From NCBI GenBank assembly GCA_964651095.1, contig CAZYWO010000067.1, positions 1 through 11,011 on the forward strand: 11,011 nt of DNA, given 5' to 3'. The position numbers and the translations under genes were made by a program. The notes beneath the pieces were generated by a model, which did not search any database, had not been told where the DNA came from, and was given only the letters and a program-made list of their open reading frames with translations. Positions 1-6,633 of the stretch are shown piece by piece. The number at the start of each line of letters is the position of its first letter. Within the stretch, counting starts at the first letter, position 1. Source of the DNA: SUG1106 sp964651095 (GTDB taxonomy: Bacteria > Bacillota > Clostridia > Peptostreptococcales > Anaerovoracaceae).

Positions 1-96
1 ACCCGCAATTAATCGATTTATTTTCGCTCCACCCCAACATTTGACACAGAGCCAATATTTTTATGTAAAATATCTTAATTATGAAATTATGCACAT

Positions 97-1740
97 TTAC
101 GCCTTATTCTGCTGCGCTACAAGGTCTGTTGCTCCGTAAATTTCACGAAGTTTCGGTTTTTCAATTTTTCCTGTAGGGTTGCGCGGCACATCTGCAAATA
201 TAACTTTTCGCGGACGTTTGTAACGAGGAAGCTGCATGCAGAATTGATTTATTTCATCTTCCGTACATTCAACGCCCGGAACTAATTCAATGATGGCGGT
301 TACAATTTCACCCAGACGGTCGTCGTGCAGACCGATGACAGCCACGTCCTTGATCTTTTCGTTAGCACTTAGGAAGTCTTCTATCTGAACAGGATAAATA
401 TTTTCACCACCGGATATGATAACATCCTTACGTCGGTCAACTAACCATATAAAACCATCCTCGTCTTTTTGAGCCATGTCTCCTGTAAGCAGCCACTGGT
501 TGTTTTCTCCGCGAAGAACAGCCTTGGAGGATTCTTCGTCGTTATAATAACAAGTCATTACTCCCGGACCTTTTACAGCCAGTTCGCCTACTAAACCATC
601 CTTTACTTCATTGAAATTTTCGTCAACGATTTTGACTTCCCAACCATAACCGGCGACGCCGATAGCGCCTACTTTATGAATGTTTTCTACGCCAAGGTGT
701 ACGCAGCCTGGTCCGATTGATTCGCTCAGACCGTAGTTGGTATCATATTGGTGATTAGGAAAGTAGGTCAGCCAGCGACGGATGAGGCTTTGAGGTACAG
801 GCTGTGCGCCGATGTGCATAAGTCTCCATTGCGATAGCTGATAATTTTCTACTTTTAGTTTACCAGTGTCGAGGGCGGTAAGAATGTCTTGAGCCCAAGG
901 AACCAGCAGCCAAACGATGGTACACTTTTCTTTGGAAGCAGTTTCAAGAATAGTTTCCGGAGTAGTCCCCTTTAAAAGAACGGCCTTGCCGCCTACAATA
1001 AGGCTTCCAAACCAGTGCATTTTAGCGCCTGTATGGTACAAAGGCGGTATACAAAGGAAAACGTCGTCTTTAGTTTGACCGTGATGGTTCTGTTCAGTTT
1101 TGCAGGCGTGAACCAGACTTTCGTGATTATGTAAAATGGCTTTCGGAAAACCTGTCGTGCCGGATGAAAAGTATATTGCAGCGTCGTCGCTGTCTGAAAT
1201 CTCAATCTGAGGTTTCCTGCTTGAACAGTTAGAAGCAGCGCTGCTATAGTCCTCGGCAAAAGACGGGCAGTTCTCACCTACAAAATAAAGCAGACGGCCT
1301 TTGCTGATTTCCTCTGAAATTGATTCCACACGTCCGATAAATTCAGGACCGAATACGAGAACATCTACTTCCGCCTTGTCAAGACAATATTGGATTTCTT
1401 CAGATGTATAACGGAAATTTAATGGTACAGCCAACGCTCCCGTTTTAAGAATTCCGAAATAAATAGGAAGCCATTCAAGACAGTTCATAAGCAAAATAGC
1501 TACTTTATCACCTTTCTTAATGCCTCGGCTCAATAGCAGGTTTGCAAAGCGGTTGGCTTTCTCGTCAAAAACATGCCATGTGATTTCATTTCTGTAATAT
1601 TCCGGAGATGTAGATTCCATAAGTTCATACTCCCGCCATGTTACGCGGCGTGATTCCTTTCTTTCCGGATTTACTTCTACAAGACAAACGTCGTCGCCGA
1701 ACTGACGGCTGTTACGTTCTAAAAACTCAGTAATGGGCAT
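97..1740 (-). CDS. AMP-forming acyl-CoA synthetase (fatty-acid/aryl-acid CoA ligase family)
   Basis: Member of the ANL adenylating-enzyme superfamily, which activates a carboxylic acid with ATP to an acyl-AMP and transfers it to CoA in the cytoplasm. Seen in the 547-residue product: the phosphate-binding motif SSGTTGFPK at residues 192-200, YGLSE at 336-340, the TGD motif at 419-421, the hinge and nucleotide-binding block VDRRKDVIISGGENIYP at about 434-450, and the C-terminal catalytic lysine in PTGKIEK (Lys525). The length is normal for medium/long-chain or aryl-CoA ligases, so the gene appears intact. The ATG start is supported by AGAGGAG eight bases upstream. It is transcribed divergently from the iorA operon, which suggests, without proving, a related acid substrate such as an aryl-acetate, aryl-propionate or fatty acid. 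The exact substrate cannot be read from sequence. No terminator is visible in the 96 bases after the stop. Confidence 0.93.
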   Translation of the reverse strand: MPITEFLERNSRQFGDDVCLVEVNPERKESRRVTWREYELMESTSPEYYRNEITWHVFDEKANRFANLLLSRGIKKGDKVAILLMNCLEWLPIYFGILKTGALAVPLNFRYTSEEIQYCLDKAEVDVLVFGPEFIGRVESISEEISKGRLLYFVGENCPSFAEDYSSAASNCSSRKPQIEISDSDDAAIYFSSGTTGFPKAILHNHESLVHACKTEQNHHGQTKDDVFLCIPPLYHTGAKMHWFGSLIVGGKAVLLKGTTPETILETASKEKCTIVWLLVPWAQDILTALDTGKLKVENYQLSQWRLMHIGAQPVPQSLIRRWLTYFPNHQYDTNYGLSESIGPGCVHLGVENIHKVGAIGVAGYGWEVKIVDENFNEVKDGLVGELAVKGPGVMTCYYNDEESSKAVLRGENNQWLLTGDMAQKDEDGFIWLVDRRKDVIISGGENIYPVQIEDFLSANEKIKDVAVIGLHDDRLGEIVTAIIELVPGVECTEDEINQFCMQLPRYKRPRKVIFADVPRNPTGKIEKPKLREIYGATDLVAQQNKA

Positions 1741-1748
1741 GATATTTT

Positions 1749-1755
1749 CTCCTCT
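1749..1755 (-). promoter_or_regulatory. Ribosome binding site of the acyl-CoA synthetase gene
   Basis: On the minus strand this reads AGAGGAG, eight bases before the ATG at 1740. It is a near-consensus Shine-Dalgarno sequence and fixes the start codon. Confidence 0.8.
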
Positions 1756-1778
1756 GTTTTTTATTTTTTTCTCATATA

Positions 1779-1804
1779 TTAATTTAACTAATCTTAATTT
1801 AACT
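1779..1804. repeat. Two 11-base direct repeats in the divergent promoter region
   Basis: TTAATTTAACT occurs at 1779-1789 and again at 1794-1804, a 15-base period. They lie in the shared region between the minus-strand acyl-CoA synthetase and the plus-strand iorA operon, and they overlap the predicted minus-strand -10 region. They could be binding half-sites for a regulator, or simply AT-rich DNA; the exactness of the repeat is what is seen. Confidence 0.4.
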
Positions 1805-1824
1805 TAAATCAGAATTAAAGTCAA
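1796..1824 (-). promoter_or_regulatory. Candidate sigma-A promoter for the acyl-CoA synthetase gene
   Basis: On the minus strand, TTGACT (1819-1824) and TAAATT (1796-1801) are separated by 17 bases, which would give a leader of about 50 nucleotides before the gene. The -35 is close to consensus and the -10 is weaker. In such AT-rich DNA the call is tentative. Confidence 0.35.
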
Positions 1825-1884
1825 ATGAAATAACCTATAATTTCAGAATTTTCAGTAAATTTTTGAAAATGCAGAAACCCAGTG

Positions 1885-1914
1885 TTTACAATTTACCTTT
1901 ATGCGTGTTAAAAT
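1885..1914 (+). promoter_or_regulatory. Candidate promoter of the iorA-iorB-paaK-ACT operon
   Basis: TTTACA at 1885-1890 and TTAAAA/TAAAAT at 1908-1914 have a spacing of 17 to 18 bases. Transcription would start near 1921, about 30 bases before the iorA start codon. No other good candidate lies between here and the gene. It matches sigma-A only moderately, so a regulator may assist. Confidence 0.4.
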
Positions 1915-1936
1915 ATCTACATGAAATACAATAAAA

Positions 1937-1943
1937 AAAGGAG
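1937..1943 (+). promoter_or_regulatory. Ribosome binding site deciding the iorA start
   Basis: AAAGGAG is followed by a seven-base spacer and ATG at 1951. An upstream in-frame ATG at 1921 would place this site inside the gene and lacks its own Shine-Dalgarno, so 1951 is the better start. Confidence 0.75.
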
Positions 1944-1950
1944 TTTACAT

Positions 1951-3693
1951 ATGAAAGAATTGATGCTGGGTAATGCAGCCGTTGCAAGAGGTCTTTATGA
2001 GGCAGGCTGTCAGGTAGTTTCCAGCTATCCGGGAACACCAAGTACCGAAATCACAGAAGAATGTGCTAAATACGATGAAATATATTGCGAGTGGGCGCCA
2101 AACGAAAAGGTTGCCGTAGAAACGGCTTTCGGAGCTTCCTTGGCAGGAAAGAGAAGTTTTGCAGCCATGAAACACGTAGGCTTAAATGTGGCTGCCGATC
2201 CGGTCTTTACAATGTCGTACACCGGTGTAAACGGCGGATTCGTTATATGTGTTGCTGACGATGCTGCAATGCACTCTTCACAGAATGAACAGGACTCCAG
2301 AAACTATGCCAAGGCTGCCAAACTGCCTATGTTAGAACCGTCTGATTCGGCAGAAAGCCTTGAATTCACTAAATTGGCAATGGAACTTTCGGAAAAATAC
2401 GATACTCCTGTGCTGCTTAAAATGTGCACGAGAGTTTCGCACTCACAAAGCGTTGTAGAAACTTCCCAAAGAACAGCGCCTGAAACCATTCAGTATCAGA
2501 AGAATATTCCAAAATACGTTATGCTTCCCGGCAACGCTAAGAAACGTCATCCGTTTGTAGAACAGCGTCTTTTGGATTTGGCTGAATTTGCAGAGACTTC
2601 AGAGATAAATCGTGTGGAAATGGGAGATACTGACCTTGGAATAATCACTTCGTCCACATGTTATCAATACGCTAAAGAAGTTTTCGGCAATAAAGCTTCT
2701 ATCTTGAAGCTTGGAATGGCGTGGCCAATGCCGGAGCACAAAATCAAGGATTTCGCAGCTAAGGTTAACAGGCTTGTGGTCATTGAAGAGCTTGACCCGT
2801 TTATCGAAGATTATTGTAAAACATTGGGACTTAAAGTAGAAGGAAAGTCGATTTTCTCCATGGTGGGAGAATTTTCACAGAACGTGGTCGCAGAAAAACT
2901 CGGCCAGCCTGTAGATTCAGGGAAAAGACTTGAAGAACCTATTCCTGAACGACCTCCTGTAATGTGTCCGGGATGTCCACACAGAGGCCTGTTTTATACA
3001 TTAAATAAGAATCGCTGCAATGTAATGGGCGATATTGGATGCTACACTCTTGGCGCTGTACCGCCGCTTTCTTCAATAGATTGCAGTACATGTATGGGCG
3101 GCTCCATAAGTTCCCTTCATGGATTTAACAAGGCGCTGGGTAAAGAGGGAGAGAAAAAGTCAGTGGCTGTTATCGGCGATTCCACTTTCATGCATTCAGG
3201 AATGACAGGTCTTGCCAACATAGCTTACAACCAGTCTAATTCAACAGTAATTATTTTGGACAACTCTATAACAGGTATGACTGGACATCAGCAAAACCCT
3301 ACAACGGGATACAATATTAAGGGAGAACCTGCAGGAAAGGTTGATCTTGAGTCACTATGTCGTGCGATGGGTATCAACAGAGTTACGGTAGTTGACCCAT
3401 ACGATTTGAAAGCATGTAATAAAGCGTTAAAAGAAGAACTTGCAGCAGAGGAACCTTCCGTTATAATCAGCCGTCGCCCGTGCGTATTGCTTAAACATGT
3501 GAAACCTGAACCTGCTCTGAAGATTAATCCTTCAAGATGCAGCGGATGTAAATCATGTATGCGCATCGGATGTCCGTCGATCAGTTTCCATAACGGCGTT
3601 GCCATTGTTGACCACACTACTTGCGTAGGATGCGGAGTATGCAAACAACTTTGCGGACACGGCGCGTTTGAAGCCACAGATGAATTGATTTAA
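1951..3693 (+). CDS. iorA: Indolepyruvate ferredoxin oxidoreductase, alpha subunit
   Basis: Catalytic subunit of the thiamine-diphosphate enzyme that oxidatively decarboxylates aryl pyruvates (indolepyruvate, phenylpyruvate, hydroxyphenylpyruvate) with CoA to aryl-acetyl-CoA, CO2 and reduced ferredoxin. The product starting at 1951 has 580 residues, close to the family's usual 600. It has the N-terminal pyrimidine-binding domain (SSYPGTPSTEI at 24-34), the CPGCPHR motif at 339-345, and a thiamine-diphosphate/Mg motif GDS (409-411) ending at Asn438. The C-terminal ferredoxin domain has two Cys sets: 530/533/536/541 and 558/561/564/568. The usual CxxCxxCxxxCP of the second set ends in Cys-Gly here, a minor deviation; all eight cysteines are present. 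iorB follows 17 bases downstream, giving both subunits of the complex. The neighbours place it in aromatic amino acid fermentation. Confidence 0.96.
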   Translation: MKELMLGNAAVARGLYEAGCQVVSSYPGTPSTEITEECAKYDEIYCEWAPNEKVAVETAFGASLAGKRSFAAMKHVGLNVAADPVFTMSYTGVNGGFVICVADDAAMHSSQNEQDSRNYAKAAKLPMLEPSDSAESLEFTKLAMELSEKYDTPVLLKMCTRVSHSQSVVETSQRTAPETIQYQKNIPKYVMLPGNAKKRHPFVEQRLLDLAEFAETSEINRVEMGDTDLGIITSSTCYQYAKEVFGNKASILKLGMAWPMPEHKIKDFAAKVNRLVVIEELDPFIEDYCKTLGLKVEGKSIFSMVGEFSQNVVAEKLGQPVDSGKRLEEPIPERPPVMCPGCPHRGLFYTLNKNRCNVMGDIGCYTLGAVPPLSSIDCSTCMGGSISSLHGFNKALGKEGEKKSVAVIGDSTFMHSGMTGLANIAYNQSNSTVIILDNSITGMTGHQQNPTTGYNIKGEPAGKVDLESLCRAMGINRVTVVDPYDLKACNKALKEELAAEEPSVIISRRPCVLLKHVKPEPALKINPSRCSGCKSCMRIGCPSISFHNGVAIVDHTTCVGCGVCKQLCGHGAFEATDELI

Positions 3694-3710
3694 GAAAGGA
3701 GGAAGTATAA

Positions 3711-4286
3711 ATGAACAATAAAACTACCAATGTGATGATTGTAGGAGTAGGCGGACAGGGAACCCTCCTTGCCAGCAAGACTCTTGGAAAACTTCTTCTT
3801 TCCGAAGGCTTTGATGTTAAAGTTTCCGAGGTTCACGGCATGAGCCAAAGAGGCGGAAGCGTAGTAACATACGTTAGATTCGGTGAAAAGGTTTACTCGC
3901 CGATTATCGACAAAGGAGAAGCTGATTACATAGTGTCATTTGAAAAACTGGAAGCGGCAAGATGGCTTGAGTATCTCAAACCGGAAGGCAAGATGATTAC
4001 CAACCTGCACGAAACAGATCCGATGCCGGTTATTACCGGCGCGATGCCATATCCTGAAAACTTAATCGAAAAGATGGAAGCTCTTGGTGCAAGGGTTGAC
4101 GCTATCGACGCTTTATCCTTGGCTGAAGAAGCTGGAAGCTCTAAGGCAGTCAACATGGTCCTTATGGGCAGACTTTCCAAATATTTTGATATTTCAGAAG
4201 AATCATGGATGGAGGCAATAAGTACCTGCGTACCTCCTAAGTTTCTGCAACTGAATAAAGAGGCTTTTGCCCTTGGAAGAAAATAG
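3711..4286 (+). CDS. iorB: Indolepyruvate ferredoxin oxidoreductase, beta subunit
   Basis: Gamma-domain-like partner subunit of IorA, of the pyruvate/ketoisovalerate ferredoxin oxidoreductase family. The 191-residue product begins with the family's glycine-rich motif GVGGQG at residues 12-17, followed by the conserved EVHGMSQRGGSV segment at 40-51 and YSPII just after, as expected for IorB. The length is typical. The ATG is preceded by a strong AGAAAGGAGG ribosome binding site, and only 17 bases separate it from iorA, so the two are surely co-transcribed and probably translated in matched amounts. The subunit has no iron-sulfur motif of its own; the electron path is in IorA. Confidence 0.95.
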   Translation: MNNKTTNVMIVGVGGQGTLLASKTLGKLLLSEGFDVKVSEVHGMSQRGGSVVTYVRFGEKVYSPIIDKGEADYIVSFEKLEAARWLEYLKPEGKMITNLHETDPMPVITGAMPYPENLIEKMEALGARVDAIDALSLAEEAGSSKAVNMVLMGRLSKYFDISEESWMEAISTCVPPKFLQLNKEAFALGRK

Positions 4287-4299
4287 TTTGTGATGTTAT

Positions 4300-4321
4300 A
4301 TAAATAAAATATAAATAAAAT
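4300..4321 (+). repeat. Perfect 11-base tandem duplication between iorB and paaK
   Basis: ATAAATAAAAT occurs twice back to back (4300-4310 and 4311-4321), followed at once by a small dyad, TGCAT-gacaa-ATGCA (4321-4335). It sits in the 75-base gap before paaK. The AT-rich unstructured leader may help ribosome access, or it may be a replication-slippage product. No terminator is seen, so the operon probably reads through. Confidence 0.5.
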
Positions 4322-4361
4322 GCATGACAAATGCAAATAAGAGAGAAAGGAAACGAGAACA

Positions 4362-5663
4362 GTGACTAAATATTATCAGCCGGAAATTGAATGTGCCAGC
4401 AGAGAACAAGTTTTGCAGTGGCAGAATGAACGTTTAGTAAAACAAGTAAAACATGTATGGGACAATGTTCCTTATTACAGAGCAAAAATGGAAGAAAAGG
4501 GCGTGTCTCCAGAAGACATTAAATCCGTTGAAGATTTACATAAACTTCCTTTCCTTACTAAAGATGACCTTCGCGAGTGTTATCCTTACGGTCTTTTGGC
4601 AAAACCTCTGGAAGAATGTGTACGTATCCAGTCAACCAGCGGTACTACAGGAAAGCGTGTAGTAGCATTTTACACCCAGCACGATATTGATTTATGGGAT
4701 GATTGCTGCGCACGCGCCATTATGGCAGCAGGCGGAACTAACGAAGATGTATGCCATGTAAGCTATGGATACGGCTTATTTACAGGCGGTCCGGGACTTA
4801 ATGGAGGCTCTCATAAGGTTGGCTGCCTGACTCTTCCGATGTCATCGGGAAATACCGAAAGACAATTGCAGTTCATGTGCGACCTTGGCTCGACTATTCT
4901 TTGCTGTACGCCTTCTTACGCTGCATATCTTGGCGAAAGTGCTATTGAAAAGGGTTTAAGAGATCAGATAAAGCTGAAGGCAGGTATTTTCGGTGCAGAA
5001 GCGTGGACAGAAGAAATGCGCCGTGATATCGAACAAAAGCTGGGTATCAAGGCATATGACATTTACGGCTTAACTGAAATTTCAGGTCCCGGAGTTTCCT
5101 TTGAATGTGAGGAACAGACGGGTATGCACATCAATGAGGACCATTTCATCGCAGAAATCATAGATCCTGATACAGGCGAAGTATTGCCGGAGGGAGAAAA
5201 AGGCGAGCTGGTATTCACAAGCATTACTAAGGAAGCATTCCCTCTGTTAAGATACAGAACTCGTGACATTTGCGTGCTTTCCAGAAAGAAGTGTTCCTGC
5301 GGCAGAACTCATGTAAAGATGAGCAAACCTATGGGAAGAAGCGATGATATGCTTATCATCAAGGGTGTAAACGTATTCCCTTCACAGATAGAAGCCGTTC
5401 TGTTAGAGCAGGGATTCCCACCAAACTATCAGATTATCGTAGACCGTGTAAACAACGTGGATACTTTCGATATCAATGTGGAAATGCCGCCTGAAATGTT
5501 CTCCGACACGGTTCGTGACGTAACCGCTATGGAAAAGGAATTGGTTGCAGCTCTTAAGTCGATGCTTGGTATTGTTGCAAAGGTTCACTTGATGGCTCCT
5601 AAGTCAATTCAGCGTTCAGAAGGCAAAGCTGTTCGCGTTATAGATAAGAGAAAGATGTTTTAA
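4362..5663 (+). CDS. paaK: Phenylacetate-CoA ligase (AMP-forming)
   Basis: Cytoplasmic adenylate-forming ligase that joins phenylacetate or a related aryl-acetate to CoA at the cost of ATP to AMP. The 433-residue product has the PaaK-type layout: STSGTTGK phosphate-binding loop at 91-98, DIYGLTEISGPG at 233-244, the RYRTRDI segment at 297-303, a CSCGR motif at 311-315, the GRSDDMLIIKGVNVFPSQIE block at 325-343, and a C-terminal EGKAVRV with the presumed catalytic Lys422. The length is normal. The start is a GTG with a purine-rich GAGAAAGGA upstream at a slightly long spacing; no better start is visible nearby. Together with iorAB it either reclaims exogenous aryl-acetates or, running toward the acid, recovers energy from aryl-acetyl-CoA; the direction cannot be told from sequence. 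Confidence 0.93.
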   Translation: MTKYYQPEIECASREQVLQWQNERLVKQVKHVWDNVPYYRAKMEEKGVSPEDIKSVEDLHKLPFLTKDDLRECYPYGLLAKPLEECVRIQSTSGTTGKRVVAFYTQHDIDLWDDCCARAIMAAGGTNEDVCHVSYGYGLFTGGPGLNGGSHKVGCLTLPMSSGNTERQLQFMCDLGSTILCCTPSYAAYLGESAIEKGLRDQIKLKAGIFGAEAWTEEMRRDIEQKLGIKAYDIYGLTEISGPGVSFECEEQTGMHINEDHFIAEIIDPDTGEVLPEGEKGELVFTSITKEAFPLLRYRTRDICVLSRKKCSCGRTHVKMSKPMGRSDDMLIIKGVNVFPSQIEAVLLEQGFPPNYQIIVDRVNNVDTFDINVEMPPEMFSDTVRDVTAMEKELVAALKSMLGIVAKVHLMAPKSIQRSEGKAVRVIDKRKMF

Positions 5664-5678
5664 TGGGGAGGTAAAAAG

Positions 5679-6104
5679 ATGAGTGTAAGACAAATTTCAG
5701 TTTTCGTAGAAAACCAGACAGGTTTATTATCGGAAGTTACCACACTGCTGGCGGACAACGATATAAATCTGCGTGCCCTGTCCATTGCAGATACCAGTGA
5801 ATTTGGAATTCTGCGTATTATAGTAGAAGACGTAGATAAAGCTGCATCCATTTTGAAAGAGAACGGTTTTACCTATACTGTAACTCAGGTTCTGGCAGTT
5901 TCCATGAAGGATAAGAGCGGAGGTTTAGCAGAGATTCTTAAAGTTTTAGCAGGCGCTAAAATATCACTTGAGTATGCATATGCATTTCTTCTTCAAAAAC
6001 CCGGTGAAGCGTGTCTTATTATCAGAGTACCTGATAATGCCGCTGCCGAAGCTGCACTTAAGGCTGCCGGAGTAGGTATAGCCACTCAAGAAGAGTTGTT
6101 TTAG
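5679..6104 (+). CDS. Tandem ACT-domain protein (likely amino-acid sensor)
   Basis: A 141-residue stand-alone protein made of two ACT domains, at about residues 4-66 and 69-135. The first shows the typical beta-alpha-beta opening (ISVFVENQTGLLSEVTTLL) and the second repeats it (VLAVSMKDKSGGLAEILKVL). ACT domains bind small ligands, usually amino acids, and regulate partner enzymes or transcription. There is no DNA-binding or catalytic domain. It follows paaK by 15 bases with a strong GGGGAGGT ribosome binding site and is the last gene before the terminator at 6250-6288, so it is part of the iorAB-paaK operon. ACT proteins of this kind recur next to PaaK and IorAB in anaerobes. The inference is that it senses an aromatic amino acid or aryl metabolite and modulates the pathway; the ligand is unknown. 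Confidence 0.88.
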   Translation: MSVRQISVFVENQTGLLSEVTTLLADNDINLRALSIADTSEFGILRIIVEDVDKAASILKENGFTYTVTQVLAVSMKDKSGGLAEILKVLAGAKISLEYAYAFLLQKPGEACLIIRVPDNAAAEAALKAAGVGIATQEELF

Positions 6105-6249
6105 CCAGCAGATAAAATTATGTGATATATCAGTTGTTTATCCGGCTGTATTAACCGAATGTTTATAGATAACACCGATTTCCGCAGAAAAACCATAGTT
6201 TTCTAAAGATTTCAGTTGTGTTGCCCATATTAACTGAACAAGTTTGTTT

Positions 6250-6288
6250 AAAACCTGAGCAAGGCTGTAACCATTGCTCAGGTTTTTT
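6250..6288 (+). terminator. Intrinsic terminator of the iorAB-paaK-ACT operon
   Basis: AAAACCTGAGCAA (6250-6262) pairs with TTGCTCAGG plus the start of the T run (6274-6288), around an 11-base loop. The strong stem ends in six T residues, a textbook Rho-independent terminator. It lies about 150 bases after the ACT gene stop with no gene in between. Confidence 0.9.
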
Positions 6289-6297
6289 GAATAAGGA

Positions 6298-6325
6298 AAA
6301 CACCGCGTTCACGTGGGGATGATTT
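6298..6325 (+). repeat. Solitary sequence resembling a type I-E CRISPR repeat
   Basis: The core CACCGCGTTCACGTGGGGAT (6301-6320), followed by GATTTTT, resembles type I-E repeats, which have a GC-rich palindromic CCCCGCG...GCGGGGAT core followed by GAT or AAA. The two halves pair imperfectly (one A-G mismatch and one G-T pair). No second copy occurs at the expected interval of about 61 bases, and no cas gene is present, so this is not a CRISPR array. It may be an orphan or degenerate repeat, or an unrelated hairpin. Confidence 0.3.
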
Positions 6326-6375
6326 TTGTTAAGCCGGTTAATACAGCCTGCTGATAGACTGTCGCTATGCAGATA

Positions 6376-6405
6376 TTGTTTTTTATGGTTAAATCATGGT
6401 ATAAT
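6376..6405 (+). promoter_or_regulatory. Extended -10 promoter P1 upstream of the iron-sulfur membrane gene
   Basis: TTGTTT (6376-6381), an 18-base spacer and a perfect TATAAT (6400-6405) preceded by TGG, the extended -10 element. Transcription would begin near 6412. It is the distal of two promoters carried by the 80-base repeat and reads toward the gene at 6634. Confidence 0.6.
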
Positions 6406-6449
6406 AGTTCCAATGATTATAACGGCGTTGCCGTAATGAAGGAACTATT
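6403..6449. promoter_or_regulatory. Dyad at promoter P1: AATAGTTCC / GGAACTATT with nested hairpin
   Basis: AATAGTTCC (6403-6411) is the exact reverse complement of GGAACTATT (6441-6449). With three mismatches it extends outward to CATG at both ends (6395 and 6457). Nested inside is ACGGC-GTT-GCCGT (6422-6434). The left arm overlaps the -10 and the probable start point, so RNA from P1 would lack most of it. A DNA operator or an insertion-like palindrome is therefore as likely as an RNA hairpin. The second repeat copy has lost the right arm. Confidence 0.5.
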
Positions 6450-6476
6450 GAATCATGCGTTTAATGGTTTGGGGCA

Positions 6477-6485
6477 TGGTATAAT
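6477..6485 (+). promoter_or_regulatory. Extended -10 promoter P2 in the second repeat copy
   Basis: TGGTATAAT gives an extended -10 with a perfect TATAAT hexamer at 6480-6485. No good -35 is seen at the right distance, but extended -10 promoters can do without one. It would start RNA near 6492, about 140 bases before the gene at 6634. Confidence 0.45.
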
Positions 6486-6633
6486 AGTTCAAATAATTAT
6501 AATGGCGTTGCCGAGAGGGTGAAAATGAGAACATTGCAGCATGAATCCTGAGCTTGTGGCTAAAAGAGCAACAACTGTCAGACAATGCTTTTGGAAAGGA
6601 TGCGGCATGTTAAATATTTGAAAAGAGGATAAT

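Larger units (their letters stand above)
6144..6348. repeat. Perfect 14-base inverted repeat bounding about 205 bases
   Basis: GGCTGTATTAACCG at 6144-6157 is the exact reverse complement of CGGTTAATACAGCC at 6335-6348. The match stops sharply on both sides. Between the arms lie the operon terminator and the CRISPR-repeat-like sequence. A perfect 14-base match within 500 bases is unlikely by chance. It could be the ends of a small non-autonomous mobile element, or a pair of regulator sites in opposite orientation. No target-site duplication is evident. Confidence 0.5.
6395..6513 (+). repeat. Two 39-base direct repeats exactly 80 bases apart, each carrying a promoter -10
   Basis: Positions 6395-6433 and 6475-6513 match at 36 of 39 bases. 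Both begin CATGGTATAATAGTTC and end GGCGTTGCCG. Similarity continues weakly on both sides (ATGGTT before, GAAC-ATTG after), so the unit is probably a diverged tandem duplication of about 80 bases. Each copy includes TGGTATAAT and a GGC-GTT-GCC mini-hairpin. Confidence 0.7.
6105..6633. other. 529-base intergenic region rich in repeats and dyads
   Basis: No convincing protein gene is seen on either strand. In order it holds one arm of a long inverted repeat (6144-6157), an intrinsic terminator (6250-6288), a CRISPR-repeat-like palindrome (about 6298-6325), the other inverted-repeat arm (6335-6348), two extended -10 promoters inside 80-base-spaced direct repeats (6395-6433 and 6475-6513), and the leader of the membrane iron-sulfur gene starting at 6634. 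CAGTTGT at 6131 and 6213, each followed by a TATTAACYGAA element, also hints at a degenerate repeat. Confidence 0.6.

Noticed and set aside
41..71. TTGACA ... TAAAAT promoter-like pair at the left edge
   Set aside because: The spacing is 19 bases, the right direction points into the 3' end of the minus-strand synthetase, and no gene follows on that strand.
1921..1950. Upstream ATG for iorA at 1921
   Set aside because: No ribosome binding site precedes it and it would place the strong AAAGGAG inside the gene; it also coincides with the probable transcription start.
6298..6325. A true CRISPR array
   Set aside because: Only one repeat-like unit is present; no regular second copy or cas gene exists in the window.
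6436..6621. Three short overlapping reading frames (28, 8 and 26 codons; starts at 6436, 6525 and 6541) before the iron-sulfur gene
   Set aside because: The stop of each lies next to or over the start of the next, which looks like a leader-peptide chain. However, the first spans the repeat unit and has no ribosome binding site, and the products resemble nothing known to me. Only the 6525 start has a GAGAGGG-like site. Not enough to call genes.
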